Positions 9,421-17,426 of a DNA stretch of 64,000 nt are shown here, in pieces. Made by a program: the position numbers and the translations under genes. The stretch spans positions 62,001 through 126,000 of the forward strand of contig JAFGBF010000026.1 of NCBI GenBank assembly GCA_016933255.1, written 5' to 3'. Numbering within the stretch: the stretch's first letter is position 1; every line of letters starts with the position of its first letter. Origin of the DNA: Candidatus Krumholzibacteriota bacterium (GTDB taxonomy: Bacteria; Krumholzibacteriota; Krumholzibacteriia; Krumholzibacteriales; Krumholzibacteriaceae). The notes below the pieces were generated by a model. It was not told the origin of the DNA. It saw nothing but the letters and a program-made list of their open reading frames with translations, and did not search any database.

Positions 9421-10613
9421 TACTCTGTAATTCCTTTCGCAGAACGGAAGTTCACTTTCATACTGTCCGTGACAGCTTTGATCTCTGAAGTAACGACTAT
9501 GTTGCTTTTGTCCAAACCGGAGGTTATCCAGACGCTGTTTCCCTCGAATCTGGCTATTTTTACTTTGCGGAACCTTAGCCTGCCGTTTTCATCAACGATC
9601 CAGACGGTATCATCGTTATGTATGCTCGAGCGCGGAAGGACTATTACCCCGTCGAGCGCTTTTCCTTCGAACCTGACTGATGTAAAAAGTCCCATAGCAA
9701 GGGGAGGGGTCGATTCATATGGGTCGTCCACTCTTACTACAAGATTGACCATTCTAGTTTTCGAATCGATAATCCCTTCGGCACGGACGATTTTTGCAGG
9801 CCATGACATCTTTTGTCCCGCTATTTCGGCGTTGACCGTCGCCGGGCTCCCCGGCTCGTTTTCTGTCGTGAATCCCGGGACAGAGAGCCAGAACAGGTCT
9901 TCATCGCGCATCGGTACAGTTATCTCTGCCTCATCGATAGAGTACATAGCCGCGATTGCCTGCCCGGGAGAGACAAATTGTCCGATATCGACGTTCTTGC
10001 TGCTTATCCTTCCTTTAAAAGGGGCCTTGAGCCGGGTCCTTTCAAGATTCAGTAAAGCCTTTTCAAGATTAGCTTTTCCCGCGGTCAGTGCGGACCTGGC
10101 AGCTGCAAGCTGGGGTTCTTTTGCTACCAGCGGTGGGGGATCGCCGCCGCCCTTTCTGCCCAGCGACCATTCTTCTTTCGCGGCCTCTGCCTCTTCAAAT
10201 GCCATCTGGAGTCTGCTTTCAAGATCCATGATATTTGCTTCAGCAGATTTTACAACGATCCTGTAATCAGAATCTTCGATCTTGAGAAGAATCTCATCCT
10301 TTTCGACTTCACCTCCGTCGGCAAAGGCATCCGAGATCGATACTACTTTTCCGCTGACCTGCGGGACAAGATTGATCATTCTCAGAGGTTTGACGGTTCC
10401 CTCGCCTGAAAGGATTATTCTGCGGTTTTCAGCGTCAGCCCTGACAGTGCTTACGGCAGGCACGGGAAGAGTCGATCTTCGTTTTTTTACGTCTTTTTTT
10501 GTCGCCATCATCAATAGAAAGATCAGGACTGCCGCCAGAATGATCGCAAAAAATATGATAATGTGAAATGTCCCTGGTCTTGTCCTTTTCAATTCTTTGA
10601 GATTTTTGATCAT
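9420..10613 (-). CDS. RND periplasmic adaptor (membrane fusion protein)
   Basis: 397 residues: a short cytoplasmic head, one membrane segment ('IIIFFAIILAAVLIFLLMM'), then the split lipoyl/beta-barrel domains. 'VVSISDAFADGGEVEKDEIL' and 'LKAPFKGRISSKNVDIGQFV' are the two lipoyl half motifs, separated by a coiled-coil hairpin with 'AARSALTAGKANLEKALLNL'. It links the permease to the outer membrane channel. The ATG lies six bases after the outer-membrane-factor stop, and its own stop overlaps the pump start, so all three are made as one tripartite complex. Confidence 0.93.
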   Translation of the reverse strand: MIKNLKELKRTRPGTFHIIIFFAIILAAVLIFLLMMATKKDVKKRRSTLPVPAVSTVRADAENRRIILSGEGTVKPLRMINLVPQVSGKVVSISDAFADGGEVEKDEILLKIEDSDYRIVVKSAEANIMDLESRLQMAFEEAEAAKEEWSLGRKGGGDPPPLVAKEPQLAAARSALTAGKANLEKALLNLERTRLKAPFKGRISSKNVDIGQFVSPGQAIAAMYSIDEAEITVPMRDEDLFWLSVPGFTTENEPGSPATVNAEIAGQKMSWPAKIVRAEGIIDSKTRMVNLVVRVDDPYESTPPLAMGLFTSVRFEGKALDGVIVLPRSSIHNDDTVWIVDENGRLRFRKVKIARFEGNSVWITSGLDKSNIVVTSEIKAVTDSMKVNFRSAKGITE

Positions 10614-10618
10614 GTTTT

Positions 10619-12046
10619 TTATTCCTTTGCTGCTGACCTGTTACCGCCCAGCGCCCGGTGAATTGTGACCCTGTTGCTCAAAATGGCAAGGTCTGTGAGT
10701 ACAAGCTTCTCTTCCGCCATAAACCTTGCCTGTATCGCATCAAGGACAGTGATATAATCTATCAGCCCTCTCTGATATCTTTTTTCCGCTATTTCCTGCG
10801 TATTTCTTGCCCGCTGAAGAAAGACAACGACCTTTTCGCGCCTCACGATCTGCTGCTCGTTCGTTAGAAGAGCGGCTTCTACTTCAGAAAATGCGTTGAG
10901 CACTACTTTTGCGTAATCTGCGTACTCCTGACGATATCTCGCCCAGGCCGCATTTTTCTCGGCAGTCAATCTGCCGGAACTGAATATCGGCTGGGTGATC
11001 CCCGCTACGATATTCCAAAGCAGATTCCCAGGCTGTGTCAATCCCTTCAGCTCGTCACTTGAATACCCATAATTTCCCGTGAGACTGATCCTTGGGAAAA
11101 GGTTGCTTCTTGCTACCCCGACCCGGGCAGCCGCCGCGCTGAGTCTTGCCCCCGAACTTCTGATGTCGGGCCTCTTCTCGAGGAGTTCCGAAGGAAGGCC
11201 GGGAGGTATGGGCGAGAGCGACGTATAATAATCCTCAGGGTGTTTTTTTGGAGGCCGGGTCTTAGGATAATGGCTTGTCAGCACGGAGAGACGCTGCTGG
11301 TATATTCCCAGCTCCTGTCTTAATAGAGGCAGCTGGGATTCGGCGTTGGCAAGATTCCGTTTTGACTGCTCGAGATCGAGTATCGATGTCAATCCCTTTC
11401 TGTAGCGATTATTTATGATTTCTACGTTATCCCTGTAATGCGAGATAGCCTTTTCCGATATTGCGATCCGTCTCTCCAGGGCTTCGATCTGAAGATAAAG
11501 GGATACCGCCTCCGATATGATGCTTTGTGTCAGAGTGTTCTGATTTTCGATAGATGATAGAAGATCCAGGCGGGCGGCTTCATCCGCCATCGACAGTTTT
11601 CCCCACAGATCGAGCTCAAAAGATGCTGCGGCTGACAGGTTGTAGCTATCCGTTGCTTCCCCCCCGGAGACCCCCAGCGGAGTGGAGACTTCCGGCGTCA
11701 GCTGGCGCTGGTAGCTTCCGTTCAGGGAAATAGAAGGCAATCTTCCTGCACGGGCCTGTCCTGCTCTGGCGCGAAATTCCATTACTACGGCCGAGGCTTT
11801 TCGAATATCAAGATTTCTTTCTATTATCTGTTCTACGAGAAGGTCGATCCCGGGATCACCGAATTCTTTCCACCACATATGGCCATTAGCGCCGGATGCA
11901 GAGTCCGGGGCAGTCAGTTCATATGAGGGGGGTATTTCGATCTGGCCGAGCGGACCCTCATCCATAGACGGTTTAAGAAAGCCTGTTCCGCATGACGAAA
12001 CGGCCACAAGGAGCGCGGCGAGAAAGAATGTGTATTTTACAGCCAA
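10619..12046 (-). CDS. Outer membrane efflux lipoprotein, TolC/NodT family
   Basis: About 475 residues. The N-terminus 'FFLAALLVAVSSCGTGF' is a lipoprotein signal with lipobox ending at Cys, as in OprM/NodT-type channels. 'WWKEFGDPGIDLLVEQIIERN' and repeated helical segments ('YRKGLTSILDLEQSKRNLA', 'YQRGLIDYITVLDAIQARF') are typical of the two-fold outer membrane factor repeat. It forms the trimeric exit duct for the adaptor and pump encoded downstream. I set the start at TTG 12046 because AGAGGA lies seven bases upstream, directly after the stop of the sensor gene, and because it places the signal sequence at the very N-terminus; the frame stays open further upstream but without sense. Confidence 0.92.
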   Translation of the reverse strand: MAVKYTFFLAALLVAVSSCGTGFLKPSMDEGPLGQIEIPPSYELTAPDSASGANGHMWWKEFGDPGIDLLVEQIIERNLDIRKASAVVMEFRARAGQARAGRLPSISLNGSYQRQLTPEVSTPLGVSGGEATDSYNLSAAASFELDLWGKLSMADEAARLDLLSSIENQNTLTQSIISEAVSLYLQIEALERRIAISEKAISHYRDNVEIINNRYRKGLTSILDLEQSKRNLANAESQLPLLRQELGIYQQRLSVLTSHYPKTRPPKKHPEDYYTSLSPIPPGLPSELLEKRPDIRSSGARLSAAAARVGVARSNLFPRISLTGNYGYSSDELKGLTQPGNLLWNIVAGITQPIFSSGRLTAEKNAAWARYRQEYADYAKVVLNAFSEVEAALLTNEQQIVRREKVVVFLQRARNTQEIAEKRYQRGLIDYITVLDAIQARFMAEEKLVLTDLAILSNRVTIHRALGGNRSAAKE

Positions 12047-12059
12047 TGATATATCCTCT

Positions 12060-12530
12060 TCAGATGCTGTCCCCGAATTGAGGAGGCGGAGCGTTCCTGC
12101 GCCGATCATTCCGTCCCGGCCTGCCGCCTGGTCGGTGATGATGGATCCGTTTTTCAATGGATTTTTTGATCTCCGAATATCTTTCCTCAAATTCCTTTTG
12201 CTGCTGTTTCGTCAGTACCTGTTTTATCTGTGAACTCTGCTGCTCAAAAAATGTCTCCATCGTATCGCGGAACTCTCCTGAGATCTTCTCGATATTCGAA
12301 TGGTTCTCATTGAGAATAGAATCGATCTTCGCCATCTGCAGAGCAGAAAGGTCAAGGCCTTTGGTTACTTCCATTATGACTCTTCTGTTTGCTCTAGGAG
12401 GTCCGCCTTCCATGAATCCGATGACATGTTTCCGGATCATGATTGTGGAACCGAGGACTCCTATGACCGTTCCCGAAAGGAAGATGAGTGCAATTCCGAG
12501 CCATATCTTGAATTTATTCATTTTTCTCAT
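12060..12530 (-). CDS. Membrane-anchored CnrX/Spy-like periplasmic sensor protein
   Basis: 156 residues with one N-terminal helix ('IWLGIALIFLSGTVIGVLGS') acting as anchor and a periplasmic helical domain. 'KGLDLSALQMAKIDSIL' followed by long amphipathic helices ('QQSSQIKQVLTKQQQKEFEE') matches the metal_resist/LTxxQ fold shared by CnrX, ZraP and Spy. The C-terminus is rich in His and Arg ('RIHHHRPGGRPGRND'). In cnr-type loci such a protein senses metal and controls the anti-sigma factor. Here it follows an ECF sigma gene and a one-helix membrane protein and precedes the efflux trio. What it senses is not shown by the sequence. Confidence 0.75.
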   Translation of the reverse strand: MRKMNKFKIWLGIALIFLSGTVIGVLGSTIMIRKHVIGFMEGGPPRANRRVIMEVTKGLDLSALQMAKIDSILNENHSNIEKISGEFRDTMETFFEQQSSQIKQVLTKQQQKEFEERYSEIKKSIEKRIHHHRPGGRPGRNDRRRNAPPPQFGDSI

Positions 12531-12544
12531 CTTTCCTTTCCTGC

Positions 12545-12865
12545 CTATACAAAAGGAGGCGAAAGTATAAATCCGGCGGGATCATCAAGAAACAAAAGAG
12601 CAAGATCCCTGTACGGCATTATGTCATTTGTCAGGGCATAAAGCAAAAAGAAGAGTGTAAATCCGGCTGCAACCATTGAAAACCGCCAGATGAGTCTTCC
12701 CTGGTCTTCGAAGATATCCATCTTCCCGCCGGGAATTCCACTGAGTCGGATCTCCCTCATAATATCCGCCTGCCACCCGGATCCTACAGAGACCGCTTCG
12801 CCTGTTTTCCATGAAGAGACAAGTCTCTTTTCAAGTATGTCGAGTTTTTCTTTTCGGGATCTCAT
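12545..12865 (-). CDS. Small one-helix membrane protein, candidate anti-sigma factor (CnrY-like position)
   Basis: 106 residues with no recognised domain. The first ~65 residues are charged and probably cytoplasmic; one membrane helix follows ('FSMVAAGFTLFFLLYAL'), then a short outer tail. There is no HxxxCxxC zinc-finger motif. The gene starts 13 bases after the ECF sigma stop and ends 14 bases before the CnrX-like gene. This size, topology and position are those expected of a membrane anti-sigma factor such as CnrY, but no sequence similarity can be claimed by eye; function is inferred from context. Confidence 0.6.
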   Translation of the reverse strand: MRSRKEKLDILEKRLVSSWKTGEAVSVGSGWQADIMREIRLSGIPGGKMDIFEDQGRLIWRFSMVAAGFTLFFLLYALTNDIMPYRDLALLFLDDPAGFILSPPFV

Positions 12866-12878
12866 ATAACCCTCTTCG

Positions 12879-13466
12879 TCAGTCGATGATCTTTTCCAAC
12901 ATCTTTCTCAATTTATTCCTTGAACGAAACGCGCGTATCTTGACTTTCCCGCTGCTCCATCCCAGGATCCCTGCGGCCTCTTTGACAGAGTACCCTTCAA
13001 GATGGACAAGTTCAAGTACTGCTCTGTCGCCAGGATCGAGCTTTTCCAGTGCCCAGAGAATTATTTCCCTCGCTGTTTTTTTCGATTCGGCTCGATCAAA
13101 TGAATTCCTTGCGCTTTCTGCCATAAATCCGTCCAGCCATTCTCTATGTTCGGGATCAAGAGAGTTGACAGGTTCTTCTTTTGATCTGTATCTCTTTCGC
13201 CAGTAGTCATGGCATGTCCTGACCGCGATCTTCGACAGCCAGTTTCCAAATGGGCTGCTCGCATTGAATCCCTGCAGTGATCTGTAAGCTCTGACAAAGA
13301 CTTCATGCGCCATTTCCTCCGCTTGATCCAGCGGGATCCTTTTCGATACGATACCGAGTACTATTTCCGAATACCTGTCGATCAATTCCTCATAAAGATC
13401 CACGTTCCCATTCAGCACCTGGCTGATGATCTCCTCGTCACTTTCCTTTGACCGGTCTTCTATCAT
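12879..13466 (-). CDS. ECF-type RNA polymerase sigma factor
   Basis: About 195 residues with region 2 ('LGIVSKRIPLDQAEEMAHEV' to 'FGNWLSKIAVRTCHDYWRK', the core-binding and -10 recognition helices) and region 4 ('LEKLDPGDRAVLELVHLEGY', then 'VKEAAGILGWSSGKVKIRAF' as the -35 binding helix-turn-helix). It lacks regions 1 and 3, as ECF sigmas do. Placed between Spy-like genes and a candidate anti-sigma gene, it probably drives its own efflux operon. The start is ATG 13466; a GTG at 13475 would add three residues and neither has a strong ribosome site. Confidence 0.92.
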   Translation of the reverse strand: MIEDRSKESDEEIISQVLNGNVDLYEELIDRYSEIVLGIVSKRIPLDQAEEMAHEVFVRAYRSLQGFNASSPFGNWLSKIAVRTCHDYWRKRYRSKEEPVNSLDPEHREWLDGFMAESARNSFDRAESKKTAREIILWALEKLDPGDRAVLELVHLEGYSVKEAAGILGWSSGKVKIRAFRSRNKLRKMLEKIID

Positions 13467-13507
13467 CAAAAACACCAGGGGCTGAACGGGACCCGAATTA
13501 TTCTGAA

Positions 13508-14167
13508 CTATCTTTCGTCGGATGCCTCTTCGTCAAGCATCTCTTTTCTCAGTTCCATATGGATATCGTGCATCTTTTCGATCTGTTCCTTCGTGAGTAT
13601 CTCTTCGATCGCTTTTCTGTGTTCGTGCCGATGATCCCTCAGCCGATCATTTTTATGAAAAGACCTTCCATGGAAGGATCTTCCATGGGAACCTCTCCCT
13701 GGAGAGAGATCGAAGCGGCAGTCAGAGCCGGATCGTTTTTCAGACCTGTTGACCCTGCCGTTGTGGTATGAGTCGTCCGGTCTTCTCGCGTACCGGTGAT
13801 CTCTGCAACACCTGGCTTTGCCATCGTTCGGTCTCATCGTCCGGCCAGGCATTCCGTTTCTTTTTTCGCTCATTCTGTCCCGTGCAAAACGATCCATCCG
13901 GTGGAGACCGATGCCTTCCTCAAGAAGGGGGCGGAGTCTCTCTTCCTGTTCCCTGGTCAACCCCAGTTTTTCGATTATGAGGGCAATATGCTCTTCATGT
14001 ACGGCTTTTCTTTCCTCTTCAGTATATCGAGGCCGGTTTGGCTGTTGAGCCGAGACCTCTCCGGCAAGAGCCGCGAGCATCCAAGATATCATAATAGTCA
14101 CAGCGATCATCCGAGCGGGAAGTTTGACTCTCACTGCTTTCTCTTTGACAGTGCTTTTCTTTCTCAT
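13508..14167 (-). CDS. Exported LTxxQ/Spy-like protein with His/Cys-rich insert
   Basis: 219 residues: a signal peptide ending near 'AALAGEVSAQQ', then 'LIIEKLGLTREQEERLRPLL' (LTxxQ motif) and a second copy close to the end ('IEEILTKEQIEKMHDIHMEL'). Between them lies a ~90-residue insert rich in His, Arg, Ser and Cys ('RCCRDHRY', 'HGRSFHGRSFHKND', 'RDHRHEHRK'), well suited to bind a metal ion. LTxxQ proteins are envelope-stress chaperones or zinc/copper buffers. An AAGGAG stands ten bases before the ATG. It lies just before the ECF sigma gene in the same operon. Confidence 0.75.
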   Translation of the reverse strand: MRKKSTVKEKAVRVKLPARMIAVTIMISWMLAALAGEVSAQQPNRPRYTEEERKAVHEEHIALIIEKLGLTREQEERLRPLLEEGIGLHRMDRFARDRMSEKRNGMPGRTMRPNDGKARCCRDHRYARRPDDSYHNGRVNRSEKRSGSDCRFDLSPGRGSHGRSFHGRSFHKNDRLRDHRHEHRKAIEEILTKEQIEKMHDIHMELRKEMLDEEASDER

Positions 14168-14250
14168 CTTTCTTTATCTCCTTCTTGTTCCTGATGATGT
14201 GATAAACCAGTTAATTATTCAAGCCCTATAAGATTCAGGGTTTGGCGTAT

Positions 14251-14988
14251 TTAAAATCGTCTTTCGCTTCCGTCAGGTCTTCCTCCTTCGGGCCTATCTC
14301 CTTTCCTGCCCGGCGGCCGGCGGTGTGCCTTCATTTTTTCGCGTTCTTCATCCCGGATCTTCCCGTATTCTTTCATCTGGGCATCAGTGAGGATAACGCT
14401 CAGCTTTTTTTCGGTATCATCGTCGATCTTTTCAATCGATTCCCTCACGGCTTCCAGACGCCCGCGCTCCCCTTTTCTTTCTCCCATAAGCAACCTGATC
14501 TTCTCGGAACGGCTGCTGAGAATGGCGCCGACTTTTTCTTCCTGCCCGGCGCTTAGTCCAAGGCGTTTGTTCATCATCACCATTTCCTCAGAATCCCGGT
14601 TTTCGCGCTGTTTATCCTGCGTCGCTCGCCGGTGTTTTTCCATGATCAGGTTAAATGACTCGATCTGGTCGGAGGAGAGGATATCGATTATCTTTGCTTC
14701 TGTCGCCCTGTTCAACCTGCGGATCTCGATCTGTCTTGACAGCCTGTCGTTTTCGTTATCCTCGGGGAATTCTTCCAGGATCGATTTCCTTGAGCTTTTG
14801 TATTCCCTGTAGAGTCCGCTGATGACAGTTTCCTGTTCATTAGAAAGTTCCAGTGAATTCTTCAGATCGGCCAGTGCGAGGGAGATGTCGCAATCTGCCG
14901 GGGAGCGCTCTTTGGCGTTGTCCTGCGCCGCGGAATCAGCAGGAAGCAGGAGCAAAAACGCGAGCGATAACAGGATCGAAGTTCTCAT
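14251..14988 (-). CDS. Exported LTxxQ/Spy-like helical protein, first gene of the efflux operon
   Basis: 245 residues. Signal peptide 'ILLSLAFLLLLPADSAAQ', then a mature helical, highly charged protein with two duplicated units: 'SLELSNEQETVISGLYREY' with 'IIDILSSDQIESFNLIMEK', and 'RLGLSAGQEEKVGAILSSR' with 'LSVILTDAQMKEYGKIRDEE'. These are Spy/CpxP-style hairpins in tandem. The C-terminus is Arg/Gly/Pro rich. I chose ATG 14988, which has AAAGGAG eight bases upstream. It begins the minus-strand unit that runs down to the RND pump, and its upstream region is shared with the divergent blaI gene. Confidence 0.72.
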   Translation of the reverse strand: MRTSILLSLAFLLLLPADSAAQDNAKERSPADCDISLALADLKNSLELSNEQETVISGLYREYKSSRKSILEEFPEDNENDRLSRQIEIRRLNRATEAKIIDILSSDQIESFNLIMEKHRRATQDKQRENRDSEEMVMMNKRLGLSAGQEEKVGAILSSRSEKIRLLMGERKGERGRLEAVRESIEKIDDDTEKKLSVILTDAQMKEYGKIRDEEREKMKAHRRPPGRKGDRPEGGRPDGSERRF

Positions 14989-15210
14989 ACCGGTTTCTCC
15001 TTTAGCCAAAGTGTGAGGCAGATACCGGTTTGTGCCAGTTTCTGCAAATCCGCTGAATACTCATCAAGTCGAGATGATAAAAGTATCAGTCTCACTTTTT
15101 GAGTCGTTCTGCTAAGGAAAGAAGTTACAAAAAAAATAATTATCAGTTGACAAATAAAACCAAGATGTTAAATTATACACATGTTAGCGATATAACAAAA
15201 GGAGGATCCG
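14989..15210. promoter_or_regulatory. Divergent control region between efflux operon and blaI
   Basis: A 222-base stretch without genes. An inverted repeat TGATA-AAAG-TATCA lies at 15075-15088. Towards blaI, a perfect -35 TTGACA occurs at 15147-15152, with -10-like TAAATT at 15169-15174 (16-base spacer) or TATACA at 15174-15179 (21 bases); ACATGT, a small palindrome, follows at once. AAGGAGG precedes the blaI start. Both operons could be co-controlled from here, most simply by BlaI itself, but no classical TACA/TGTA BlaI operator is clear. Confidence 0.5.
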
Positions 15211-15603
15211 GTGGCGAAGAAACCGAAGATAAGCGAGCTGACCAAGAGGGAACGTCAGATAATGGAGGTCATCTACGAAATGGGAAGCGCCAGCGCCGCT
15301 GACGTCGTCTCCAGATTATCAGGCAGCCCGGTAAATGCTACAGTCAGAACAATGCTTGGTGTCCTCGAAGAAAAAGGATATCTTAAGCACGAGACCGAAA
15401 AGGGAAAGTTCATCTATATTCCTACTATCCCGCTGAAACTGGCGCGCAAAAGTGCTCTGGATAATGTGATGGACTCATTTTATAAAGGTTCAGAGGTAAG
15501 TGCCGTTATCTCTATTTTAAAAAGATCAGACGCAAAACTGACTGAAAGAGATGAACAGATGATCCTTGAATTGATAAAGAGGACGAGAGAGGAAGGACGA
15601 TAG
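15211..15603 (+). CDS. blaI: BlaI/MecI/CopY family transcriptional repressor
   Basis: 130 residues. N-terminal winged helix: 'ELTKRERQIMEVIYEMGSAS' and 'VNATVRTMLGVLEEKGYL' are the standard family motifs, followed by 'KGKFIYIPTI' (wing) and a C-terminal dimerisation region. Members bind as dimers to dyads over their own promoters and are removed by the partner BlaR1-type protease; some sense copper. GTG start with AAGGAGG. The BlaR1-like gene starts three bases after this stop, giving the usual sensor-repressor pair. Confidence 0.92.
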   Translation: MAKKPKISELTKRERQIMEVIYEMGSASAADVVSRLSGSPVNATVRTMLGVLEEKGYLKHETEKGKFIYIPTIPLKLARKSALDNVMDSFYKGSEVSAVISILKRSDAKLTERDEQMILELIKRTREEGR

Positions 15604-15605
15604 TA

Positions 15606-17306
15606 ATGATCGATATCTTTTTCAGTAAGCTGCTTGGGGTCCAGTGGCTCGAGGTCCTCAGGCTGTTTATAGATGTAACGCTCAAGGGGACGATCATCTG
15701 TGCCGGTGCCTGGGCGGCAACGCTGCTGCTGCGCCGTTCATCGGCGTTTGTCAAAAATATGGTCTGGGTCTCGGTTCTGTTTGGACTGGTGATCCTCCCG
15801 GTACTTTCGGTGATGACACCGGTATGGAGATTGCCGCTCTTGCCGGAGCCGGGAAATTGGAGTTTGAGACATGCGACAGGGGAATATGGTTACAAGGAAA
15901 TCGATTCCGCAAAAGGTTCTCCGGTGAATCTGGTTGTCGGTTCAAAGGAAGGAGGAACTACCGGTTCTGAAAATCCAGTGACGAACTTCCCCTGGTACGT
16001 TTGGGCCTTTGCAATCTGGGTGGCAGGTGTTCTGTTGTATCTTTGCTGGTTCATCGTATCAAGGGTGGGATTGAGATACCTGGTGCTGAATTCTCAAAGC
16101 GCGCCGGAAGATTGGAAAAATGTCCTGGAAGATGTAGCTGGGGATCTGGATCTGAAAAGAAAGGTGCGTCTGCTCGAATCAGGAAAGATAAAGGCGGCTA
16201 TCACTACCGGTGTATTCAAGCCGGTGGTAATAGTACCTGCAGAATCGGAAAACTGGTCCGAGACGCGCCGCAGGCTTGTTCTTTCGCATGAACTTGCTCA
16301 CGTTAAGAGATGGGATGCGTTGATAGAGGTCTTTTCTCTCATAGCGACTGTGCTGTACTGGTTTAATCCGGTTGTACTGTTTTCAGTCAGGCAGCTCAGG
16401 ATAGAACGGGAGAGGGATTGTGATGACGCGGTCCTGTGCGCGGGAGCAAAGCCATCCGATTACGCGCAGCTTTTAATGGATATTGCAGCAGATCTAAGCT
16501 GTTCGGTCGGTCCAGTATGGCAGTTGTCCACGATATCACAGGGCTCAAACCTGAAGGAGAGGATAATGAATATTCTAAATTCAAAGATCGACAGGAAAAG
16601 GGGAAGCCGAAGGATCGCAATAATCACTTCGCTTCTCGTGTTGATGATAGTACTTCCCCTGGCGACTTCGGGGCTTTGGAACTCTCAGGCTGTCGCACAG
16701 TCTGAAAAGGATAAAAAGGCCAAGACAGAGAAGCTCACAAAAGAAGAGCAGCTTAAGATGAAGCAGCAGCAGCTCGAAGCAGAGAAGAATATGACAGATG
16801 CCGAGAAGCAGCAATTAAAGCTGGAGAAAAAGAAGCAGGTCCAGGAAAAACTTATGATGAAGTGGACAGAGATATCCGAGAATGAGAACTCTGCCGCCGG
16901 GATCGTCGGAAAAGCGATAAAGAAAGATGGTATCGATCAGGGGACGAAGGTCTTCTATAAATTGAAGAAGAATCAGGCGGAAGGGACATATTTCAAAGAA
17001 GAAGAATTCAACACGCTCGGTTATGTCTTCCTCAGCCACGGCAAGACCGAAGAGGCGATTCGCGTCTTTGAGCTCAACGCCAAAGAGTATCCGGATTCAT
17101 GGAATGCCTACGACAGCCTCGGAGAGGGATATCTTACGGCAGGCAAGACCGATGAGGCACAGAAATGTTATGAAAAATCGTTAAAGCTCAATCCCGAGAA
17201 CAAGAATGGACAGATGATCCTTCAAAAGATAAAGATGAAGAAGGAAGGCAAAGAGGAAGAAAAGAAGGAAGAGAAGAAAGTAGAGAAGAAGAAACAGCAG
17301 AGTTGA
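15606..17306 (+). CDS. BlaR1-like M56 membrane metallopeptidase with C-terminal coiled coil and TPR
   Basis: 566 residues. Four or so membrane helices surround a zinc protease: 'LSHELAHVKRWDALIEV' (HExxH-type, about residue 227) and 'ERERDCDDAVLCAGAKPSDY' with the third zinc-ligand glutamate. After the last helix near residue 350 comes a lysine/glutamate coiled coil (about 365-420), then TPR units ('VFLSHGKTEEAIRVFELNAK', 'LGEGYLTAGKTDEAQKCYEK') and a Lys/Glu tail. Classic BlaR1 has a penicillin-binding sensor domain here; this one does not, so beta-lactam sensing is not supported. It probably cleaves the adjacent BlaI-type repressor in response to another envelope signal. Confidence 0.88.
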   Translation: MIDIFFSKLLGVQWLEVLRLFIDVTLKGTIICAGAWAATLLLRRSSAFVKNMVWVSVLFGLVILPVLSVMTPVWRLPLLPEPGNWSLRHATGEYGYKEIDSAKGSPVNLVVGSKEGGTTGSENPVTNFPWYVWAFAIWVAGVLLYLCWFIVSRVGLRYLVLNSQSAPEDWKNVLEDVAGDLDLKRKVRLLESGKIKAAITTGVFKPVVIVPAESENWSETRRRLVLSHELAHVKRWDALIEVFSLIATVLYWFNPVVLFSVRQLRIERERDCDDAVLCAGAKPSDYAQLLMDIAADLSCSVGPVWQLSTISQGSNLKERIMNILNSKIDRKRGSRRIAIITSLLVLMIVLPLATSGLWNSQAVAQSEKDKKAKTEKLTKEEQLKMKQQQLEAEKNMTDAEKQQLKLEKKKQVQEKLMMKWTEISENENSAAGIVGKAIKKDGIDQGTKVFYKLKKNQAEGTYFKEEEFNTLGYVFLSHGKTEEAIRVFELNAKEYPDSWNAYDSLGEGYLTAGKTDEAQKCYEKSLKLNPENKNGQMILQKIKMKKEGKEEEKKEEKKVEKKKQQS

Positions 17307-17324
17307 TGAAAGATAGTTATTTTT

Positions 17325-17407
17325 AAGGGCCGCAATCGGCAGGGTGTTTTTTCCGGACGGGGTTTGTGAACACGGATGGAGGACTGCTGATACGGCCCTT
17401 TTCTTTT
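17325..17407 (+). terminator. Long structured hairpin ending in a U-tract (terminator-like)
   Basis: Arms AAGGGCCG (17325-17332) and CGGCCCTT (17393-17400) pair perfectly over 8 bp, a GCAG/CTGC pair can extend the structure inside, and TTTTCTTTT follows. The ~60-base loop is far longer than a simple terminator, so this may be a terminator with a structured loop or a small structured RNA. It lies between the blaR1-like gene and the dprA promoter. Confidence 0.45.
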
Positions 17408-17426
17408 GTGCCGAGAGCGAAAATGA

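Noticed and set aside
9385-10266. Open frame of 293 codons on the plus strand
   Set aside because: Antisense to the RND adaptor gene; Ser/Thr-rich shadow typical of the complement of a real gene.
15606-17306. Beta-lactam resistance sensor
   Set aside because: No penicillin-binding/beta-lactamase domain (no SxxK, SxN or KTG set) after the membrane part.
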